The notes beneath the pieces were generated by a model. It did no database searches. It saw only the letters and a list, made by a program, of their open reading frames with translations, and had not been told where the DNA came from. DNA of 34,295 nucleotides. Origin: Verrucomicrobia subdivision 6 bacterium (GTDB taxonomy: Bacteria > Verrucomicrobiota > Verrucomicrobiia > Methylacidiphilales > Verrucolacustridaceae). Location of the stretch: NCBI GenBank assembly GCA_945876115.1, contig CAMCNF010000006.1, positions 1 through 34,295 on the forward strand, in the 5' to 3' direction. Positions 15,050 to 23,932 of this stretch are shown here, piece by piece. The position numbers and the translations under genes were made by a program. How positions within the stretch are numbered: the first letter of the stretch is position 1; each line of letters opens with the position of its first letter.

Positions 15050-16645
15050 ATGGCAACGAAGTATAAAGTTTTTGTGACTGACGGGGTATCCCCGAGTGGG
15101 GTGGGCGTTTTAAAGGCATGCCCGCAAATTGAAGTGATCGAAAGTCCGACACTCAAGGAGAAGGAGCTACTGGAGAAGTTAAAGGGGTGTGATGCCTTGA
15201 TTGTGCGAAGTCAAACTCAGGTCAGTAAAGTAATACTGCAGAGGTGCCCAACGATTCGTGCGGTCGGCCGGGCGGGGGTGGGCGTGGACAATGTGGATGT
15301 GGATGCCGCGACGGAAAAAGGTGTGGTGGTGATGAACACTCCCGCAGGCAATACGATCAGCACGGCGGAGCAGGCTTTCACGCTTTTGCTGGGGCTGGCC
15401 CGACATTTGCCCTTAGCCCATGCCTCGATGGTGGCGGGGCAGTGGGATCGGAAAAGTTTTCAGGGAACGGAGCTGAACGGGAAGACGCTGGGAATTTTAG
15501 GGATGGGTAGGATTGGAGGAGAAGTGGCTCGTCGGGCGATTGCTTTTGGGATGAGGGTGCTGGCCTATGATCCGTATCTTTCAGCGGGGAAAGCGAGGAG
15601 CCTGCAGGTAGAATTGATGGATCGGGTGGAAGATCTGCTTCCGCAGGTTGATTTCATTACGATGCATCTACCGATGACCGATGAGACGAAGGGGATTTTG
15701 AGTGAGGAAAGGCTGAAACTTTGCCGCAAGGGCGTGAAGATTGTGAATTGTGCGAGAGGAGGGTTGGTTTCGGAGGCGGTACTGCTCCAAGCGATTGAGG
15801 CGGGACAGGTAGGCGGTGCGGCCTTGGATGTTTTTGAGGAGGAGCCACTGACTGCGGATCATCCGTTACGGAAGAACAAGAAGGTGATTCTGACTCCCCA
15901 CCTGGGGGCCTCTACGGCGGAAGCACAGGAGAGCGTGGGGATCGAGATCGCTGAGGCGATCCGGGATTATTTGACCGAGGGTGCGGTACGGAACGCAGTG
16001 AACATTCCGAGTGTGGATGCGCGGACGATGGCCAAGCTGCGTCCGCAGATTGAGTTTGGGTTTAGGCTCGGGCGGTTGCTCTCGCAGATTGCCCCCGCTC
16101 GGTGCGATCGTTTGACGATCAGTTATGCTGGAAAAATTGGGGAAGAGGACACGACCCCGATCACCCGGAGTATTTTGAAGGGATTTCTCTATGGTGCGGG
16201 TGGAGGGGAAGTGAATGAGGTGAATGCCCCGAAAATGGCAGCGAATCTCGGGCTGAAGTTGAGCGAAACCAAGCAGGCGGAACCCGGGGAGTATGCCGAG
16301 CTGATTTCGGTGAGGGCAGGACAGGATTTGAAAGAGGCTGAGGTAAGTGGGACGTTTTTTGGAACGAGTCCGCATATCGTCCGGATCAATGATCAGTGGA
16401 TGGAGGCGAGGCCAGAAGGATTTTTACTGTTGATGGAAAATAAGGATCGGCCGGGGATTGTCGGTTGGATCGGAACACTGTTAGGCAAGCACAAGGTGAA
16501 TATTGCGAGTATGACGCTGAGTCGGAGTGCACCAGGATCGAAGGCGCTGAGCGTATTGAATCTGGATTCGGCCCCTGGGGATGAGGTGTTGAAGGAGATG
16601 CTGGCGGATAAGGACATTACGTCGGTCAAAGTCGTTAAGATTTAG
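15050..16645 (+). CDS. serA: D-3-phosphoglycerate dehydrogenase (long form with ACT domain)
   Basis: Oxidises 3-phosphoglycerate to 3-phosphohydroxypyruvate with NAD, the first committed step of serine synthesis. The protein has 531 aa, the length of the long (type I) enzyme. The substrate-binding part contains VGRAGVGVDNVD. The NAD-binding fold carries LGILGMGRIGGEVA, and catalytic residues sit in NCARGGLV (Arg), ALDVFEEEP (Glu) and LTPHLGAST (His). After residue ~315 comes the allosteric substrate-binding domain. The C-terminal ~75 residues are an ACT domain (NKDRPGIVGWIGTLLGKHKVNIASM), which in relatives gives serine feedback. The ATG at 15050 is preferred to the TTG at 15047 directly before it. 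The 79-bp gap from nadB holds the palindrome at 14974-14996. Confidence 0.96.
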   Translation: MATKYKVFVTDGVSPSGVGVLKACPQIEVIESPTLKEKELLEKLKGCDALIVRSQTQVSKVILQRCPTIRAVGRAGVGVDNVDVDAATEKGVVVMNTPAGNTISTAEQAFTLLLGLARHLPLAHASMVAGQWDRKSFQGTELNGKTLGILGMGRIGGEVARRAIAFGMRVLAYDPYLSAGKARSLQVELMDRVEDLLPQVDFITMHLPMTDETKGILSEERLKLCRKGVKIVNCARGGLVSEAVLLQAIEAGQVGGAALDVFEEEPLTADHPLRKNKKVILTPHLGASTAEAQESVGIEIAEAIRDYLTEGAVRNAVNIPSVDARTMAKLRPQIEFGFRLGRLLSQIAPARCDRLTISYAGKIGEEDTTPITRSILKGFLYGAGGGEVNEVNAPKMAANLGLKLSETKQAEPGEYAELISVRAGQDLKEAEVSGTFFGTSPHIVRINDQWMEARPEGFLLLMENKDRPGIVGWIGTLLGKHKVNIASMTLSRSAPGSKALSVLNLDSAPGDEVLKEMLADKDITSVKVVKI

Positions 16646-16845
16646 CGGGGGAGGTAGCGGTGGGGGCGGGTTATTGGTATGGAGTTATCAAGATATCAGT
16701 TCTTGTTCAAAGTCGTTGATAGATAGGGCTTGTATATGGTGATCCCCAATGTTCTTGCAAAGTTATTCACATAGCGGTTAGGCGGTTATTCGGGGCTATT
16801 TTAGGGAGTCTCGATCGTTTTTAAGATTCGGGATAGGTTTTGGAC

Positions 16846-17553
16846 ATGTGGATGGCACTGCTCATTGGCTGGTTAGGGGTCTGGTCTGCTGCTTTAGCCG
16901 AGGAAAGGTACCCAGAGGGGATGACGATTTTGGAGACGCCGAAGAGCGGGGAAATGCAGGTGGTGACGGGAAGCAAAGTTGATGTGGATGTGACACGGGA
17001 ACCGGCTTCTACTTTCAAAGTGGTGATTGCCTGGGCGGCACTGGATCAGGGATTGGTCCAAGATGTAGAGACACCGTTGAAGGGCGCGGAGGGGTTGGGG
17101 TTAAGGCAGTCACTCCAGAAATCGATCAACCCGCCCTTTGCTCTTTTAGCGGAAAAAATCGGAGGAGAGGTTTTGGGGGAGTACGCGGAGCGGAGCGGTC
17201 TGATCGAGGGAAAGATCCTGAAGAGTTGGATGAGGGCAGGAGGCCAGGAGGCGGTCCACGGGGGGAATCTTAAAACAACCCTGCGAAGGGAGCATTCGAT
17301 GGCGGTGGGGTGGATGCGTGGCACTGCTCCTTGGAACGGCAAAGTGGGGAAAAAGTTGCAGGAGGCGTTGGTTTGGAAGGGGGAGAAGGTTTTCTTGCGG
17401 GCCAAGACCGGCTCTTACGGGGGTTGTCTTTGGATGACGGGATATGGGGAGGACAAGGCGGTGACAGTCTTTATGCTGGGAGAAGTCGGAGGGCGGCATG
17501 AGGTTGTGAAAGCCTTTTTCAGCCGATGGGGCGTAGAACCTGCCAGCCTGTAA
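16846..17553 (+). CDS. Exported class D beta-lactamase-like (penicillin-binding fold) protein
   Basis: A 235-aa exported protein of the serine beta-lactamase/penicillin-binding superfamily, most like class D (OXA/BlaR sensor) proteins. A signal peptide spans residues 1-18 (MALLIGWLGVWSAALA). The catalytic tetrad PASTFK (Ser55, Lys58) is followed by a helix like that of OXA enzymes. RAKTGSYGG (Lys187-Thr-Gly) is the KTG strand. The second motif is expected near residue 93, where the sequence has KSINPPF: SxN as in class A enzymes and PBPs instead of the class D SxV. No YGN motif is obvious. It is also somewhat short for a class D enzyme. Beta-lactam hydrolysis is therefore uncertain; a carboxypeptidase or sensor-like role is possible. 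The start at ATG 16846 is preferred to TTG 16840 because AGG lies about eight bases before it. Confidence 0.7.
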   Translation: MWMALLIGWLGVWSAALAEERYPEGMTILETPKSGEMQVVTGSKVDVDVTREPASTFKVVIAWAALDQGLVQDVETPLKGAEGLGLRQSLQKSINPPFALLAEKIGGEVLGEYAERSGLIEGKILKSWMRAGGQEAVHGGNLKTTLRREHSMAVGWMRGTAPWNGKVGKKLQEALVWKGEKVFLRAKTGSYGGCLWMTGYGEDKAVTVFMLGEVGGRHEVVKAFFSRWGVEPASL

Positions 17554-17625
17554 TTAAAAATCTTCGTTAATAAGTTTGGGTTGGCACTTGTTTGATTTGT
17601 TCTTCTTCAGCACTTTAGATTCTCG

Positions 17626-18918
17626 ATGATTTCCCGATATTCCCGCCCTGAGATGAGTTCCTTGTGGTCCGAAGAGGCCAAGCTCGCGCGTTGGCTAGAA
17701 ATTGAGATTTTGGCCTGTGAAGCGATGGCTAACCGCCGAATCATCCCGCGGAAGGACGCACGCACGATCCGACGAAAAGCTAAATTCGATATTCGGCAGG
17801 TTCGTCGCAATGAGATTCGCACTCGTCACGATGTTTTAGCTTTTTTAGAAGATGTTGCTTCTCATGTGGGTCCTGCAGGGCGGTGGATTCATCAGGGTCT
17901 GACCTCATCCGATATTTTGGATACGACTTTGGCTTGGCAGTTGCGGGATGCGGCCGATCTCCTTCTGGTTGGTGTACGCAAAGTAAAAGCGGCGGCGGCG
18001 ATGCGCGCGCGAAAGCATCGGGGAATGCTAACAATTGGCAGGACTCATGGAATCCATGCGGAACCTACAAGTCACGGGATTCGGATGGCACTTTTGCATG
18101 ATGAATTTTGCCGAGCGGAGGAGAGGTTATTGGCGGCACGGAATGAGATATCGGTTGGAAAACTTTCGGGTGCGGTGGGCACCTATGCCCACCTTGATCC
18201 CTCGATCGAAGCGTACGTTTGTAAAAAACTAAAGCTGAAGCCTGGTGCGGCAACGCAGGTGGTGCCGCGAGATCGGCATGCGGCGTTTGCCTTGGCACTT
18301 TCCTTGGTGGCGGCGAGTGCGGAGCGGTGGGCGACTGAGTTTCGGCATCTGCAAAGGACGGAGGTGGGAGAGGTGGAGGAGCCTTTTGCCAAGGGTCAGA
18401 AGGGTAGCAGTGCGATGCCGCACAAGCGGAATCCTGTGAATGCGGAGAGGATTTGTGGTTTAGCACGAATTGTCAGGGGGCACGCAGTAGCGGCTTTAGA
18501 AAACGTGGCGCTTTGGCACGAACGAGATATTTCCCATAGTTCGGCAGAACGGATTCTTTTTCCCGATTCAACCGTTCTTTTGGATTTCATTCTAGCGGAT
18601 TTAGAAGCTTTGGTTCGCGGACATAAGGCGGATGGCAAACGTATGTTGGCAAACTTCAAGGCCTCGCGTGGGCTGTGGGCATCTCAAGGGGCTCTGCTGG
18701 CTTTGACTCGAGCAGGATTGGAACGGCGCAAGGCCTATGAAGCGGTCCAGAAGCACGCGATGGCGACTTGGAATGAAGGTGGGGATGAGTTTACCACGCG
18801 ATTGGAAGGGGATCCTGAATTAGGAAAGAAAATCGGTCGGAAAGGGTTGCGGGATGCGGGCAATGCCCATCGTCACTTGCGCTACGAAAAGTTGATTCAC
18901 CGACGTTGCGGACTCTAA
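17626..18918 (+). CDS. purB: Adenylosuccinate lyase
   Basis: Splits SAICAR to AICAR and adenylosuccinate to AMP, releasing fumarate, in purine synthesis. The 430-aa length is normal for the bacterial short form. It shows IHQGLTSSDILDT (residues 88-100), the general-acid segment GRTHGIHAEPT (138-148) and the superfamily signature GSSAMPHKRNP (260-270) with the mobile catalytic serine loop. KLSGAVGTYAHLDP (179-192) also fits PurB. The ATG at 17626 gives the usual N-terminus, MISRYSRPEM-SLWS. The 72-base upstream gap is AT-rich. The gene is convergent with the membrane protein gene ending at 18956. Confidence 0.96.
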   Translation: MISRYSRPEMSSLWSEEAKLARWLEIEILACEAMANRRIIPRKDARTIRRKAKFDIRQVRRNEIRTRHDVLAFLEDVASHVGPAGRWIHQGLTSSDILDTTLAWQLRDAADLLLVGVRKVKAAAAMRARKHRGMLTIGRTHGIHAEPTSHGIRMALLHDEFCRAEERLLAARNEISVGKLSGAVGTYAHLDPSIEAYVCKKLKLKPGAATQVVPRDRHAAFALALSLVAASAERWATEFRHLQRTEVGEVEEPFAKGQKGSSAMPHKRNPVNAERICGLARIVRGHAVAALENVALWHERDISHSSAERILFPDSTVLLDFILADLEALVRGHKADGKRMLANFKASRGLWASQGALLALTRAGLERRKAYEAVQKHAMATWNEGGDEFTTRLEGDPELGKKIGRKGLRDAGNAHRHLRYEKLIHRRCGL

Positions 18919-18955
18919 GAATCTTTGCGGATAAGAGTCCTCTGGATTGGGGTAA

Positions 18956-19687
18956 TTAAGGGGTGGTGGGCTCGGACTTTTTCTCTAGCCCGTGGGAACC
19001 GATGAAAACAAAGGCGAGACTCCAACCTGAAAGGGCGAGAAGAAAGAACGGGACTTGGAGCGCGAGGGGCAGGCCATAGAGAATGATGAGGAGTGGTCCC
19101 CAATAGACGAAGTCAGGAAGAATAAGGGGTAGGACGCGATCTCGGTAGAGGCGCCAGCTCCAGGATCGGAGAATGCGCAGAGGTGACCAACCGAGTTCCA
19201 GCCAAAGGAAGTAGCTGACGGCGAGGGGAAGGGCGAACCAAGGAATGAATCCGAAAAAATCGAGGGCGATCTTAGGGGCGACGACTTGCCAGGTAGCTCC
19301 GACTCCAAAGAGGGTTGCTTGGAGGAGGTAAAAAAGATCCACGAGGAGTCCGTTGGCGGCGAAAAAAAGAAAATTCCAACCCAGCCGGCGGAGTCGGGTT
19401 AAATCCCAGGTTCGGTCAGGACCGACAATGGTACGGGCGAGCTCAGGTAGGACCGTGCCAGCTAGGGCGGTAAGAAGCGCGCTGAGGGCGATTCCCCCTT
19501 CTGTCTTCCATTGAGCAAAAGAATCGCAGGCCGTGTGGACCGCGGCCGAATGGTGGTAGGAAAAAAAGAGAGCAATCCCAATGGCCTGGAAAAATATGAA
19601 GATGCGGTAGAAGGTACGGACGGCAAGGAGACCTGGGCGAAGAGCGTCCCAGAAAGTCCAAGGAGCGGAGAGGCGTTCAGGCCTCAA
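18956..19687 (-). CDS. Polytopic membrane protein, EI24/CysZ-like in layout, unknown function
   Basis: About 243 aa with four to six hydrophobic segments: RTFYRIFIFFQAIGIALFF near the N-terminus, ALSALLTALAGTVL, FLFFAANGLLVDLFYLL, DFFGFIPWFALPLAVSYFLW, a tight hairpin YWGPLLIILYGLPLALQVPFF and FLLALSGWSLAFVFIG at the end. The size, the LELGWSPLRILRSW linker and the hairpin near the C-terminus recall the EI24 (CysZ-like) group, but similarity is too general to name a substrate. No ATG is available. A TTG at 19687 overlaps the last 11 bases of the upstream Fe-S carrier gene, suggesting translational coupling; another TTG at 19732 would lengthen the overlap to 56 bases. Start choice is uncertain. 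Confidence 0.65.
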   Translation of the reverse strand: MRPERLSAPWTFWDALRPGLLAVRTFYRIFIFFQAIGIALFFSYHHSAAVHTACDSFAQWKTEGGIALSALLTALAGTVLPELARTIVGPDRTWDLTRLRRLGWNFLFFAANGLLVDLFYLLQATLFGVGATWQVVAPKIALDFFGFIPWFALPLAVSYFLWLELGWSPLRILRSWSWRLYRDRVLPLILPDFVYWGPLLIILYGLPLALQVPFFLLALSGWSLAFVFIGSHGLEKKSEPTTP

Positions 19688-19991
19688 ACGAGGTGCCGCA
19701 ACCGCAGGTCTGCTTGGCTTTGGGATTAACAATTTTAAAGCCGGTGTGAGTCAGTTCTTCTTCGTAATCGAGAAGGCATTCACTGAGGAGGGATGCGCTA
19801 TCAGCGGCGACGAAAAGGCGGGCGCCATCTTTTTCTAATGTTTCATCCGAGGGTTCAGCGGTGGCAATGCGCATCCCGTAGGAAGAGCCGGCGCATCCAC
19901 CTTTCTCAATAAAGAGACGAAGACCTTGGGTTGAATCTGCGGAGGAAAGAGTTTTGATATGGAGAGCGGCGCGATCGGTCAGCTGGATCAT
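19677..19991 (-). CDS. A-type iron-sulfur cluster carrier (IscA/ErpA/HesB family)
   Basis: A 104-aa A-type carrier that accepts Fe-S clusters from a scaffold and passes them to target proteins. The three ligand cysteines are in place: Cys33 in KGGCAGSSYG and Cys96/Cys98 in TCGCGTSF at the C-terminus. The N-terminal ITLTDRAA-like start (IQLTDRAALHIK) and FKIVNPKAKQTCGCG are diagnostic. Which of IscA, ErpA, SufA or an archaeal-like branch it belongs to cannot be decided by eye. It overlaps the next minus-strand gene by 11 bases or more. Upstream on the plus strand the antiporter gene begins about 90 bases away, so the two are divergent. Confidence 0.93.
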   Translation of the reverse strand: MIQLTDRAALHIKTLSSADSTQGLRLFIEKGGCAGSSYGMRIATAEPSDETLEKDGARLFVAADSASLLSECLLDYEEELTHTGFKIVNPKAKQTCGCGTSFEA

Positions 19992-20081
19992 GAGAGCATG
20001 GTAAAGGAGGAGGCAGAGGGTGTCAAAAGGGGGCTAAGGTTTAAGGGTTTTAGATCTGGGAAAATCTGCGAGAAAAGAGAG

Positions 20082-22109
20082 ATGCACGCAATGATTCTGG
20101 TACAAGATTTAGCCTTGATCATGGCGTCCGCGGCGGTGGCGGCAGTGATTTGTCAGCGACTAAAACAGCCAGTCGTTCTGGGATATATTTTGGTTGGGGT
20201 CCTGATTGGTCCGAATACACCTCCGTTCAGTTTGGTTGCTAACGAGGATGAAATTAAATCCTTGGCAGAGTTGGGGGTGGTCTTGTTGATGTTTTCGGTT
20301 GGGCTGCATTTTAGCTTTCGAAAGTTGAAGGAAGTGGGGGTGACGGCGGTGGTGGCGGCGGTGGTAGAAGTCGGAGCGATGTTTTTCTTAGGGGAACGGT
20401 TGGGGCGGTACTTCGGCTGGAGTGCGATGGACTCGATCTTTCTCGGTGCGATTATGTCGATTTCTTCTACGACAATTATCGCCAAGGTGCTGGAGAGCCT
20501 GGGATTTTTGCGGCAAGGCTTTGCCAAGTTGATTTTCGGGATTTTGATTATCGAGGACATTCTGGCGATTGCCATGATGGGACTGTTGACGCGGTTGGGC
20601 ACGACGGGCGAGGTGGACTTGGCTTCTTCGGGACAGGGCCTACTGAAGTTGATTCTTTTTTGCGTGGCGGTGGCGGTGGTAGGTTTCCTCGTCATTCCGC
20701 GGCTCATTTCGCTAGCGGGCAAAAGCCGATCAGACGAGGTGCTCTTGATCACGGTACTGGGTATGGTGTTTGGTCTCGCCTTATGGTCGGCAAAGTTAGG
20801 ATACAGTATCGCCCTAGGATCTTTCTTGGTCGGAGCGGTTGTGGCGGAAGTGAAAGAGGTACATCGGATTGAGCGACTGGTTGCGCCGCTACGAGACTTA
20901 TTTAGCGCAATCTTTTTTACTTCGTCGGGAATGCTGATTCGGTTTGATCTTTCGCTGCAGGGAGTGGGTCAACTTGCCTTAATTTCTTTCGTTCTGATAT
21001 TCGGAAAGATTGGGTGGGTTACTTTCGGAGCTTTGCTCGGTGGGTGTGATATGCGAGCGGCGTTGAGAACGGGATTGAGCCTGGCTCAAATTGGAGAGTT
21101 TTCCTTTATCATCGCTGGGCTGGGGATGGCGCTGGGGTCAACGGGGTCGAGATTGTATTCTCTGGCCGTTTTGGTTTCGGCGGTGACGACGTTAACCACG
21201 CCTTACCTGATCTCGTGTTCAGGGCCGGTTGCCGATTGGTTGGAGCGCCGAGGGCCTCGCTGGTTTGTGGATTTCTGGGGTTGGTATCACTCGGGATGGA
21301 AAGGTTTCCAGTCTGCTCCGCATAATCGTCGTGCTACGGCGCGTTCGATGGTGCGAAAACTTCTCGGGCAGTTGGGGTTGCAGTTAGCGTTGATGACGGC
21401 ACCGATTGTCGGGGCGGCGGGTCTTTGGCAAGCCTATCGGAATCAGTTGCCAGAAATATTTCGAGTTGCTTGGTGGGGAGGGCCTCTTTTTTGGCTGGGC
21501 GGGGCTCTCTTGGCGTTACCGGTAGTGGTTGCTTTTATTCGGAAATACCATGCTTTTGGAATTCTAGTATCCGAGATGGCGTTTCGGCGAGGAGAGGGCA
21601 ACGAAAGGGCGGGACCAACTCGGGCTTTGGCAACATTCCTGGTTTGTGGCATGGGTTACATCCTGCTGGGGTCTTATTTAATTTTGATTAGTAGTCCGTT
21701 ATTGCCGAGCACCCACTTGGTCTTAGGGCTGGTGGGGGCGGTGGCTTTTCTGGGGTTGGGGATTCGGCGACGATTAGTGAAAATCTATTCGCAGGGTCAA
21801 GAGAGCATTCAAAAAACGTGGCAAGTGGCGCCAGATCAGCCGCCGATTCAGCTTCCAGGAAATTCCCAAGTTCGTTCTTATCGGGTTGAAAAAGATTCCC
21901 CATTGGTGGGGCAGACCTTGCACGAAATTGAGCTAAGAAAACGATGTGGGGTAGTGGTGGTGGCGATCGAGAGGGCGGACGGGAATGTGGTTTCGCCAGG
22001 GCCGAACGAGAAAGTCGGTATTGGAGATGAGTTATTTATTTTCGGTGGGGCGGATCAGCTGAATGCGGCGGAAGAGTTCTTTAAAACTCAACAGGTCACT
22101 TCGGTATAG
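20082..22109 (+). CDS. CPA2-family cation:proton antiporter with TrkA-C domain (Kef-type)
   Basis: A ~675-aa monovalent cation/proton antiporter of the KefB/GerN type. About 12 hydrophobic segments fill the first ~390 residues, beginning DLALIMASAAVAAVICQRL with the family's QPVVLGYILVGVLIGP. LGVVLLMFSVGLHFS, SISSTTIIAKVL, the cation-site segment GILIIEDILAIAMMG and LAQIGEFSFIIAG follow. Extra helices occupy about 440-570. The last ~80 residues (YRVEKDSPLVGQTLHEIELR to DELFIFGGADQL) form a TrkA-C (RCK-C) regulatory domain; a nucleotide-binding TrkA-N domain is absent. It probably exchanges K+ or Na+ for protons in pH or osmotic homeostasis. The start could be ATG 20082 or ATG 20091, the latter with GAGAG at better spacing. 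Its end overlaps the convergent glycosylase gene by 14 bases. Confidence 0.92.
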   Translation: MHAMILVQDLALIMASAAVAAVICQRLKQPVVLGYILVGVLIGPNTPPFSLVANEDEIKSLAELGVVLLMFSVGLHFSFRKLKEVGVTAVVAAVVEVGAMFFLGERLGRYFGWSAMDSIFLGAIMSISSTTIIAKVLESLGFLRQGFAKLIFGILIIEDILAIAMMGLLTRLGTTGEVDLASSGQGLLKLILFCVAVAVVGFLVIPRLISLAGKSRSDEVLLITVLGMVFGLALWSAKLGYSIALGSFLVGAVVAEVKEVHRIERLVAPLRDLFSAIFFTSSGMLIRFDLSLQGVGQLALISFVLIFGKIGWVTFGALLGGCDMRAALRTGLSLAQIGEFSFIIAGLGMALGSTGSRLYSLAVLVSAVTTLTTPYLISCSGPVADWLERRGPRWFVDFWGWYHSGWKGFQSAPHNRRATARSMVRKLLGQLGLQLALMTAPIVGAAGLWQAYRNQLPEIFRVAWWGGPLFWLGGALLALPVVVAFIRKYHAFGILVSEMAFRRGEGNERAGPTRALATFLVCGMGYILLGSYLILISSPLLPSTHLVLGLVGAVAFLGLGIRRRLVKIYSQGQESIQKTWQVAPDQPPIQLPGNSQVRSYRVEKDSPLVGQTLHEIELRKRCGVVVVAIERADGNVVSPGPNEKVGIGDELFIFGGADQLNAAEEFFKTQQVTSV

Positions 22110-22968
22110 GGAAGCGGTGGGGCGGGCGCTTTTCCGAGTGAGCGAGTTTCGGACGGGTGCGATACCAATGAAAGAGGAGGAGTTGGGCGAGGCCACGGTG
22201 GCGACCAAAGTGTTCTAGGGACCACTTCTCGAGTTCGGAAATGCGAAAGGGTTTTCTTTTCTTGGGAAAATAGAGTTCTCGTAAGAGACGATCGACCCAA
22301 ACATCGATGGGGAAGGCGTCCCAACGACCGTAGGCGTAAAGCAGGACGCAGCGGGAGATTTTTGGGCCAACTCCTGGCAAGAGTTCGAGGTGCGCGGCAG
22401 CTTGGGGGGTGGGTAGCGAGGAGGAGATTTCTAGGAGTGAGGGTTGGGTTGCAATGATTTGGGCAGTGGCGAAGAGGTGTTTGGCGCGATAGCCAAGACC
22501 GCAGGAGCGAAGGGCGGTTTCGCCCGCGCGAGCGAGAAGGTTAGCGGATGGGAAAAGATGGTGGGGACCGCCAAAGGAGTTTCGCAGGCGGGTGTTGATC
22601 TGGCGGATTTGGACGATTTGTTTAAGGGATGAGCAGATGAAATTGGCAAGGCATTCCCAAGGATCTTCGCGAAGAGCTCGCAGGCCAGGGTAAGTTTTTC
22701 GCGCGGTGGCAAGAGAGAGGTCGGATTTAGGAAAGGTGGAAAGAAGAGAGTGCCAAGGGAGATCGAAAGTGAAATAGTGGCTGAGCTGAGCTGGGGAGAG
22801 ATTCGGATTATCCCAATGGAGAGTTTGGGCATCGGAGGTAAGACGAACGGGCTGGTGGGCGATCCAGCCGGAAAAAGTTCCTGGAGAAACCTCATTCCAG
22901 CAGAAGCTTTGCCCTCCGAGGAGAGTGGAGGGGCAGTCGAGAGGGCAGGGGAGCTGGAGGGAGGGCAT
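22096..22968 (-). CDS. OGG1-like 8-oxoguanine DNA glycosylase/AP lyase (HhH-GPD)
   Basis: A 290-aa base-excision repair enzyme that resembles the eukaryotic and bacterial OGG1 type, which removes 8-oxoguanine and nicks the strand. The N-terminal beta-rich domain contains GQSFCWNEV, the segment that in OGG1 reads GQSFRW. The helical domain has DPWECLANFICSSLKQIVQI (residues 102-121). The helix-hairpin-helix LLPGVGPKIS is at 196-205, with the catalytic lysine at Lys203, and the essential aspartate is in FPIDVWVDR (Asp222). Both catalytic residues are present, so it should be active. The gene is convergent with the antiporter and divergent from the exported protein that starts near 23013. Confidence 0.92.
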   Translation of the reverse strand: MPSLQLPCPLDCPSTLLGGQSFCWNEVSPGTFSGWIAHQPVRLTSDAQTLHWDNPNLSPAQLSHYFTFDLPWHSLLSTFPKSDLSLATARKTYPGLRALREDPWECLANFICSSLKQIVQIRQINTRLRNSFGGPHHLFPSANLLARAGETALRSCGLGYRAKHLFATAQIIATQPSLLEISSSLPTPQAAAHLELLPGVGPKISRCVLLYAYGRWDAFPIDVWVDRLLRELYFPKKRKPFRISELEKWSLEHFGRHRGLAQLLLFHWYRTRPKLAHSEKRPPHRFPIPK

Positions 22969-23012
22969 GGGCGGGATTCAGTTTAATGGTTTATGGGAGG
23001 CAGAGAAGTGGG

Positions 23013-23912
23013 ATGATCGGAGGAATGAAAACTTGGTGCTGTGTGATTGGATGGATATGGGTGGGGGGTGGTCTTGTTTGGGGTCAGCTAGGGGAGGAGC
23101 CTGTGCGAAAAGCGGAGGCGCTCGAGGAGGAGGTGCGTTTAGCCACACCTGTGGAGGAGGTGGTGCGAAAAGCGGAGAAGGTGGATAAGCCGAAAACGGA
23201 CACGGGGCAACCGGTTGATCCTAAGGAGCCGATACGGGTGAAGATTGAGTCTCCGTTGGACGGACAAGTGGTGGACTGGGAGACGGTAGATGTGTTTGTG
23301 GGGGTAGAGAACTATGCTTTAGGCGAGGGTGGGAATCGTTTGCATGTGATATTGGACAACGGCTCGCCGATGGAACAAGCGAGCGAGCGTAAGCCGACAA
23401 TTTTGCGTAGTTTGGCCCCAGGGGCGCATTCGTTGCGGGTCTACGCGGTCAAGCCGGATGGAAAGATGCTGGCGGATTTGAAGGCGAGTGATCGGATCAA
23501 CTTTTTTGTAAGGAGGAAAGATTTTTCGAATTTTCAGCCTTGGAACAGTCCGTACTTAACGGTGAATCTGCCTCAAGAAGGGATGGTTTATCCTGATGGG
23601 GAGGGAAAAGTATGGCTAGATTTTCGGGCGCATAATGCGCCGTTGGCAAAAGATAAGTTTAGGGTGAAAGCACAGTTAGACGGGGTGGAGACGATTTTGA
23701 GTAAAGAAGAGTCGTATCCTTGGGGTGGGTTGGCGGAGGGAAGACACCGGTTGCTGGTGGAGCTAATCGATGAGGATGGAGATCCTGTTTCGGAGATGTT
23801 TGCGCGAGTGGAGCGAACGATTGAGGTGCCGCGGATGGTTAAGGCGGTGAATCCGAATGAGGCTGATTCGGCGAATCTATGGTTGAGAAAAAAAACGAAG
23901 CCGACGCAGTGA
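23013..23912 (+). CDS. Exported protein with Ig-like/beta-sandwich domains, unknown
   Basis: Not recognised. With the start at 23013 (or ATG 23025) a signal peptide is seen: MKTWCCVIGWIWVGGGLVWG, with cleavage probably after VWG or shortly beyond. A charged linker with a repeated VRKAE follows; it comes from a 15-base direct repeat at 23103-23117 and 23163-23177. Then come two similar beta-rich units: IRVKIESPLDGQVVDWETVD with LAPGAHSLRVYAV, and PYLTVNLPQEGMVYPDGEG with LAEGRHRLLVELIDEDG. Both look like Ig-like modules in which GxHxL turns close the sheet. The C-terminus is short and basic, without an anchor. It stands alone between a divergent glycosylase gene and convergent rlmN. An upstream ATG at 22986 would destroy the signal peptide layout. 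Confidence 0.7.
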   Translation: MIGGMKTWCCVIGWIWVGGGLVWGQLGEEPVRKAEALEEEVRLATPVEEVVRKAEKVDKPKTDTGQPVDPKEPIRVKIESPLDGQVVDWETVDVFVGVENYALGEGGNRLHVILDNGSPMEQASERKPTILRSLAPGAHSLRVYAVKPDGKMLADLKASDRINFFVRRKDFSNFQPWNSPYLTVNLPQEGMVYPDGEGKVWLDFRAHNAPLAKDKFRVKAQLDGVETILSKEESYPWGGLAEGRHRLLVELIDEDGDPVSEMFARVERTIEVPRMVKAVNPNEADSANLWLRKKTKPTQ

Positions 23913-23932
23913 GAGGATAAGAGGCGGATGGT

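Noticed and set aside
16763-16771. TTATTCACA, matching the DnaA-box pattern, in the gap before the beta-lactamase-like gene
   Set aside because: Only one clear box, no AT-rich unwinding stretch with clustered boxes, and no dnaA, dnaN or gidA nearby; not an origin.
17582-17597. TGGCAC half-site before purB suggesting a sigma-54 promoter
   Set aside because: The matching TTGC element at the required spacing is absent.
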